A model generated the notes under the pieces. It made no database searches. It was not told the DNA's origin and saw only the letters and a list, made by a program, of their open reading frames with translations. A program made the position numbers and the translations under genes. A DNA stretch of 8,517 bases. Source: Hyphomicrobiales bacterium (GTDB lineage: Bacteria; Pseudomonadota; Alphaproteobacteria; Rhizobiales; Beijerinckiaceae). Position 1 is the first letter of the stretch. Each line of letters starts with the position of its first letter. This document shows, one piece after another, positions 5,279 to 8,517 of this stretch. The stretch spans positions 1 through 8,517 of the forward strand of contig JAQGKN010000511.1 of the NCBI GenBank assembly GCA_028290085.1. The letters run 5' to 3'.

Positions 5279-6376
5279 TCAGTTGGCAAAGCGGAAATGC
5301 AGACAGTCGCCATCCTGCACGACATATTCCTTGCCTTCCAGCCGGAATTTGCCGGCTTCGCGGGCGCCCGCTTCGCCGTTGCACGAGATGTAATCCTCGT
5401 AGGCAATCGTTTCGGCGCGGATGAAGCCCTTCTCGAAATCGGTATGAATGACGCCCGCCGCAGCGGGGCCCTTCGTACCCTTCTCGATGGTCCAGGCACG
5501 CGCTTCCTTCGGTCCCACCGTGAAATAGGTCACGAGGTGGAGCAACTGATAGCCAGCGCGGATGACGCGATTGAGGCCAGGCTCTTCGAGGCCGACTGCT
5601 TCCAGATAATCCTTCTGGTCGGCCAGCGGCAGCACGGCGATCTCGCTCTCGATCTTGGCGGAGACGACAACGGCGACTGCGCCTTCTTCCTTCGCGCGCG
5701 CCAGCACCTTTTCCGAAAAGTCATTGCCCTTGTCGGCCGCGGCTTCCTCGACGTTGCAGACGTAAAGCACGGGCTTGGAGGAGAGCAGGCCGAGACCCTC
5801 GAAAATCTTGCGCTCGTCGGCGGCAACGCTGACGAGGCGCGCGGGCTTGCCGTCGCGCAGCAGGACCAGGCAGCGGCTCATCAGGTCGAAGAGCTCCTTC
5901 GCGTCCTTGTCGCCGCCCTTGGCCTTTTTCTCGGTCGCAACGACACGCTTCTCGAGGCTATCGAGATCGGCCAGCATCAGCTCGGTCTCGATGGTCTCGA
6001 TATCGTTGACCGGGTCAATCTTGCCTTCGACATGGGTGATGTCGGAATCCTCGAAGCAACGCACCACATGAGCGATGGCGTCGCATTCACGGATGTTCGC
6101 CAGGAACTGGTTGCCCAGCCCCTCACCCTTGCTGGCGCCGCGCACGAGACCGGCAATGTCGACGAAGGTCAGCCGCGTCGGGATGATCTCCTTCGAACCG
6201 GCAATCGCGGCGAGCTTTTCCAGCCGCACGTCGGGCACGGCCACGTCGCCGACATTCGGCTCGATGGTGCAGAACGGGTAATTCGCCGCCTGCGCCGCAG
6301 CGGTCTGCGTCAGGGCGTTGAAGAGGGTCGACTTGCCGACGTTTGGCAGGCCGACGATGCCACATTTGAAACCCAT
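5279..6376 (-). CDS. ychF: Redox-regulated P-loop ATPase YchF (OBG family)
   Basis: 365 residues, full length. YchF is a universally conserved OBG-family NTPase that binds ribosomes and prefers ATP to GTP; it has been tied to translation and oxidative stress. The Walker A loop is GLPNVGKST (9-17), the G3 motif [20 protein letters not shown] starts at Asp73, and the G4 position reads NVEE (208-211). This is the NxxE form that relaxes guanine specificity, in place of NKxD. Leu10 in the P-loop marks the HAS-type NTPases. Cys36 in YPFCTIEPN matches the redox-sensitive Cys35 of E. coli YchF. A coiled-coil insertion follows (about 130-190), then the C-terminal TGS domain (about 283-365, [13 protein letters not shown] to [13 protein letters not shown]). 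The ribosome site is weak. It shares a 140-bp divergent region with ychJ and leads into the MaoC gene. Confidence 0.97.
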   Translation of the reverse strand: MGFKCGIVGLPNVGKSTLFNALTQTAAAQAANYPFCTIEPNVGDVAVPDVRLEKLAAIAGSKEIIPTRLTFVDIAGLVRGASKGEGLGNQFLANIRECDAIAHVVRCFEDSDITHVEGKIDPVNDIETIETELMLADLDSLEKRVVATEKKAKGGDKDAKELFDLMSRCLVLLRDGKPARLVSVAADERKIFEGLGLLSSKPVLYVCNVEEAAADKGNDFSEKVLARAKEEGAVAVVVSAKIESEIAVLPLADQKDYLEAVGLEEPGLNRVIRAGYQLLHLVTYFTVGPKEARAWTIEKGTKGPAAAGVIHTDFEKGFIRAETIAYEDYISCNGEAGAREAGKFRLEGKEYVVQDGDCLHFRFAN

Positions 6377-6516
6377 GGCACGTCCGATGTTTTGGGGTGA
6401 GGCTCGAGGCCGGATTGGCCTGTCGTATGGAGCGCGGGACGCAAAAAGGCAAGGATCATGGAGGAGCCGAGCACTGTTTGCTTGCCGATCCGGTGCCCGG
6501 CAGGCTATGTGCGCGC

Positions 6517-7032
<516 letters not shown>

Positions 7033-7036
7033 CCAG

Positions 7037-7627
7037 CTACTTTTCGTTTCCGAACCCGGCGGCGTCCATTGCGAGATGGACGCTGTTCTGGAAGCTCGCA
7101 TCGTCGCCCTTGGCGATCACCGGCGCATTGCGGGCGATGGCATCGCAGAGCGCGTCGACCCATTTCACCTCGGTCTTGCCGAAATCGTTCAGCACATAGT
7201 TGTGCACCAGCGACTTGTCGCCGGGGTGACCGATGCCGAGCCGAACGCGTCGGTAATCATTGCCCATATGCGCGGTGATCGAGCGTAGGCCATTGTGCCC
7301 GGCATTGCCGCCCCCCGTCTTCACGCGCAATTTCGCGGGCGGCAGGTCGAGTTCGTCGTGGAACACCACGATGTCGCGCAGCTCGATCTTGTAGAAGCGC
7401 GCGGCCTCCGCAACCGAACGGCCGGACTCGTTCATGTAGGTCTGCGGAGCCAGCAAGATCACGCGCTCGGCACCGATCGTCCCCTCGGTCGCCAACCCCT
7501 GAAACTTCGGGCGCGCCACGGGGAAGCCATGCGCACGGGCAATAGCCTCGAGCGCCATGAAGCCGATGTTGTGGCGATTGCCGGCATATTGCCGGCCCGG
7601 ATTACCGAGCCCGACGAAGAGAAGCAT
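7037..7627 (-). CDS. pth: Peptidyl-tRNA hydrolase (Pth, bacterial type)
   Basis: 196 residues. It cleaves the ester bond of peptidyl-tRNA dropped from stalled ribosomes, freeing tRNA; it is a soluble, essential enzyme in bacteria. It opens [23 protein letters not shown], with Asn9 and the catalytic His19. Further active-site residues are Asn66 in QTYMNESG, Asp91 in [18 protein letters not shown], and Asn112 in GHNGLRS, matching E. coli Asn10, His20, Asn68, Asp93 and Asn114. The C-terminus (FGKTE to GNEK) covers the substrate groove. The start is fixed by family alignment. GGGGG about 7 bases upstream is a poor but possible ribosome site. It follows rplY by 75 bases in the same direction, a common bacterial pairing, with a strong hairpin between them. 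Confidence 0.97.
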   Translation of the reverse strand: MLLFVGLGNPGRQYAGNRHNIGFMALEAIARAHGFPVARPKFQGLATEGTIGAERVILLAPQTYMNESGRSVAEAARFYKIELRDIVVFHDELDLPPAKLRVKTGGGNAGHNGLRSITAHMGNDYRRVRLGIGHPGDKSLVHNYVLNDFGKTEVKWVDALCDAIARNAPVIAKGDDASFQNSVHLAMDAAGFGNEK

Positions 7628-7647
7628 GAGGGCCCCCGGAAGCAGAG

Positions 7648-7673
7648 CCGCCCGCGCGAGATGGCGCGGGCGG
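7648..7673 (-). other. Strong GC hairpin between rplY and pth
   Basis: CCGCCCGCGC (7648-7657), six-base loop, GCGCGGGCGG (7664-7673): ten perfect, all-GC pairs. No U-run follows in the leftward direction (GGCTCTGCTTCC), so it does not look like a full intrinsic terminator. It begins 29 bases after the rplY stop. It could protect the rplY end, pause polymerase, or set the rplY-to-pth ratio. Confidence 0.6.
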
Positions 7674-7702
7674 GATTGGTTTGGAGCAACCGGCGAGCCG
7701 GA

Positions 7703-8359
7703 TTACTTCTTGGCGGCGGGCTTTGCAGCCGGCTTGGCGCCGGGCTTGCCACCAGCAGCAGGAGCTGCGGCAGCGGCAGGGCTCTCTTCGCTACGCGCCG
7801 GGGGCGTGATCGTGGCGATGGTGAAGTCGCGATCGGTGATCGTCGGCTTGCAGCCCTCGGGGATCTGGACCGCCGAGATGTGCAGCGACTCGGCGATGTC
7901 GAGGGTCGACAGATCGGCGGTCAGTGCATCCGGGATCTGATCGGCCGGCACGCGCATTTCGATGGAGTGACGCACGATGTTGAGCGCGCCGCCCTTCTTG
8001 ATGCCGGGGCAGATTTCCTGGTTGATGAAGTGCACGGGCACGTCCACGCGCAGGCGAGAACCGGCGCGCAGGCGCAGGAAGTCGACATGCAGGGGGGTGT
8101 CGCGCACGACGTCGAGCTGGTAGTCGCGCGGGATCACGCGCTCTTTGCGGCCATCGATCTCGAGTTCGAAGATCGTCGTCAGGAAGTGGCCTGCATAGAT
8201 CAGCTTGTTGAGTTCGCGGTAGTCGAGCGAAATCGACTCGGCGGGAACGTTACCGCCATAAATAACACCTGGTACACGGCCTTCACGGCGTACGCTGCGG
8301 GCGGCCCCCTTGCCTGCCCCGCTGCGGACCGTGGCCGCGAGTGACTTGATCGCTGCCAT
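7703..8359 (-). CDS. rplY: 50S ribosomal protein L25, long TL5/Ctc form
   Basis: 218 residues. L25 binds 5S rRNA in the large subunit; the longer TL5/Ctc form adds a second beta domain and was first met as a general stress protein in Bacillus. The N-terminal 5S-binding domain is at about 1-95 ([13 protein letters not shown] 24-36, [32 protein letters not shown]). The C-terminal domain is at about 96-187 ([40 protein letters not shown], then [12 protein letters not shown]). It ends in a low-complexity Ala/Pro/Lys tail, [20 protein letters not shown] and on to the stop, likely disordered and basic. ATG at 8359 has AAGGA (8368-8372) eight bases upstream. It is first in the leftward rplY-pth group, a common order. 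Confidence 0.96.
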   Translation of the reverse strand: MAAIKSLAATVRSGAGKGAARSVRREGRVPGVIYGGNVPAESISLDYRELNKLIYAGHFLTTIFELEIDGRKERVIPRDYQLDVVRDTPLHVDFLRLRAGSRLRVDVPVHFINQEICPGIKKGGALNIVRHSIEMRVPADQIPDALTADLSTLDIAESLHISAVQIPEGCKPTITDRDFTIATITPPARSEESPAAAAAPAAGGKPGAKPAAKPAAKK

Positions 8360-8428
8360 TGTCTTTGTCCTTCATGAAAATTAAAATGCGCCCGTGCCTC
8401 CAAGGGTGTCTGGCGGGCGCTGGTGCCG

Positions 8429-8457
8429 CACATACGCGGATGTGTCCGCGCCCGCAA
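8429..8457 (-). promoter_or_regulatory. Possible rplY promoter with a palindrome in its spacer
   Basis: Leftward TTGCGG (8452-8457), exactly 17 bases, then TATGTG (8429-8434). Each box matches three of six consensus positions. The spacer is almost wholly the perfect palindrome CGCGGATGTGTCCGCG (8435-8450; six-base arms, four-base centre), which would make a good repressor site. It would give a leader of about 60 bases. Confidence 0.33.
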
Positions 8458-8488
8458 GTGTCGGCGGCCACAAGTGTCCGCGCTCCAC
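8441..8488. repeat. Three tandem imperfect 16-bp repeats upstream of rplY
   Basis: Units TGTGTCCGCGCCCGCA (8441-8456), AGTGTCGGCGGCCACA (8457-8472) and AGTGTCCGCGCTCCAC (8473-8488). GTGTC recurs exactly every 16 bases (8442, 8458, 8474). Units 1 and 2 share 12 of 16 bases, 1 and 3 share 11, and 2 and 3 share 10. They lie just upstream of and over the possible rplY promoter. They may be binding sites or chance in GC-rich DNA. Confidence 0.4.
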
Positions 8489-8517
8489 CGGGTGAACAAA
8501 GGAAACAGATCTCACCG

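Noticed and set aside
5270..6400. Long open frame opposite ychF
   Set aside because: ychF is full length and certain. The mirror frame has a low-complexity composition and no motifs.
7295..8344. Long open frame spanning the strands opposite pth and rplY
   Set aside because: It crosses two certain genes and their intergenic hairpin, and its sequence is Arg/Gly/Ala-rich without any family likeness.

Overview
The window looks like chromosomal core sequence from a GC-rich alphaproteobacterium, most likely Hyphomicrobiales (Rhizobiales). I base this on the alphaproteobacterial form of the branched-chain aminotransferase (ECTGANVF in place of the usual EGxGENxF), on the neighbourhood rplY-pth-ychF-MaoC, and on a dispersed palindromic repeat of a type I recall from this group. 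I cannot name a genus. No phage, transposase, CRISPR array, rRNA or tRNA is visible, and no defence or toxin system.

Layout. (1) Positions 1-1431: a MarR-type regulator, cut by the window edge, is transcribed leftward, divergently from the branched-chain aminotransferase ilvE. The 160 bp between them hold two palindromes built on GTCA/TGAC half-sites that lie on both likely promoters, plus a structured ilvE leader. (2) Positions 1442-2464: a terminator, then leftward msrP, a Tat-exported molybdoenzyme for repair of methionine sulfoxide, with no msrQ beside it. (3) Positions 2465-4104: rightward mtnP and apt. They form a two-gene salvage unit: MtnP splits methylthioadenosine into adenine and methylthioribose-1-phosphate, and Apt turns the adenine into AMP. 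It ends in an intrinsic terminator. (4) Positions 4106-4197: an imperfect palindromic repeat between convergent genes. (5) Positions 4250-8359: a mostly leftward cluster of rplY (ribosomal protein L25), pth (peptidyl-tRNA hydrolase), ychF (translation-associated P-loop ATPase) and a double MaoC/hot-dog protein. A rightward ychJ/SEC-C gene sits between pth and ychF.

How the genes work together. Two themes can be seen. One is amino-acid and sulfur/purine economy: branched-chain transamination, methionine sulfoxide repair, and salvage of methionine and adenine from MTA. The other is translation upkeep (L25, Pth, YchF). I found no undescribed multi-gene system. The points most worth checking are the palindrome-rich marR-ilvE control region, the single-chain fusion of two MaoC domains that both keep the D-x4-H dyad, the palindrome and 16-bp tandem repeats upstream of rplY, the strong hairpin between rplY and pth, and the 4-bp tail-to-tail gap between ychJ and pth.
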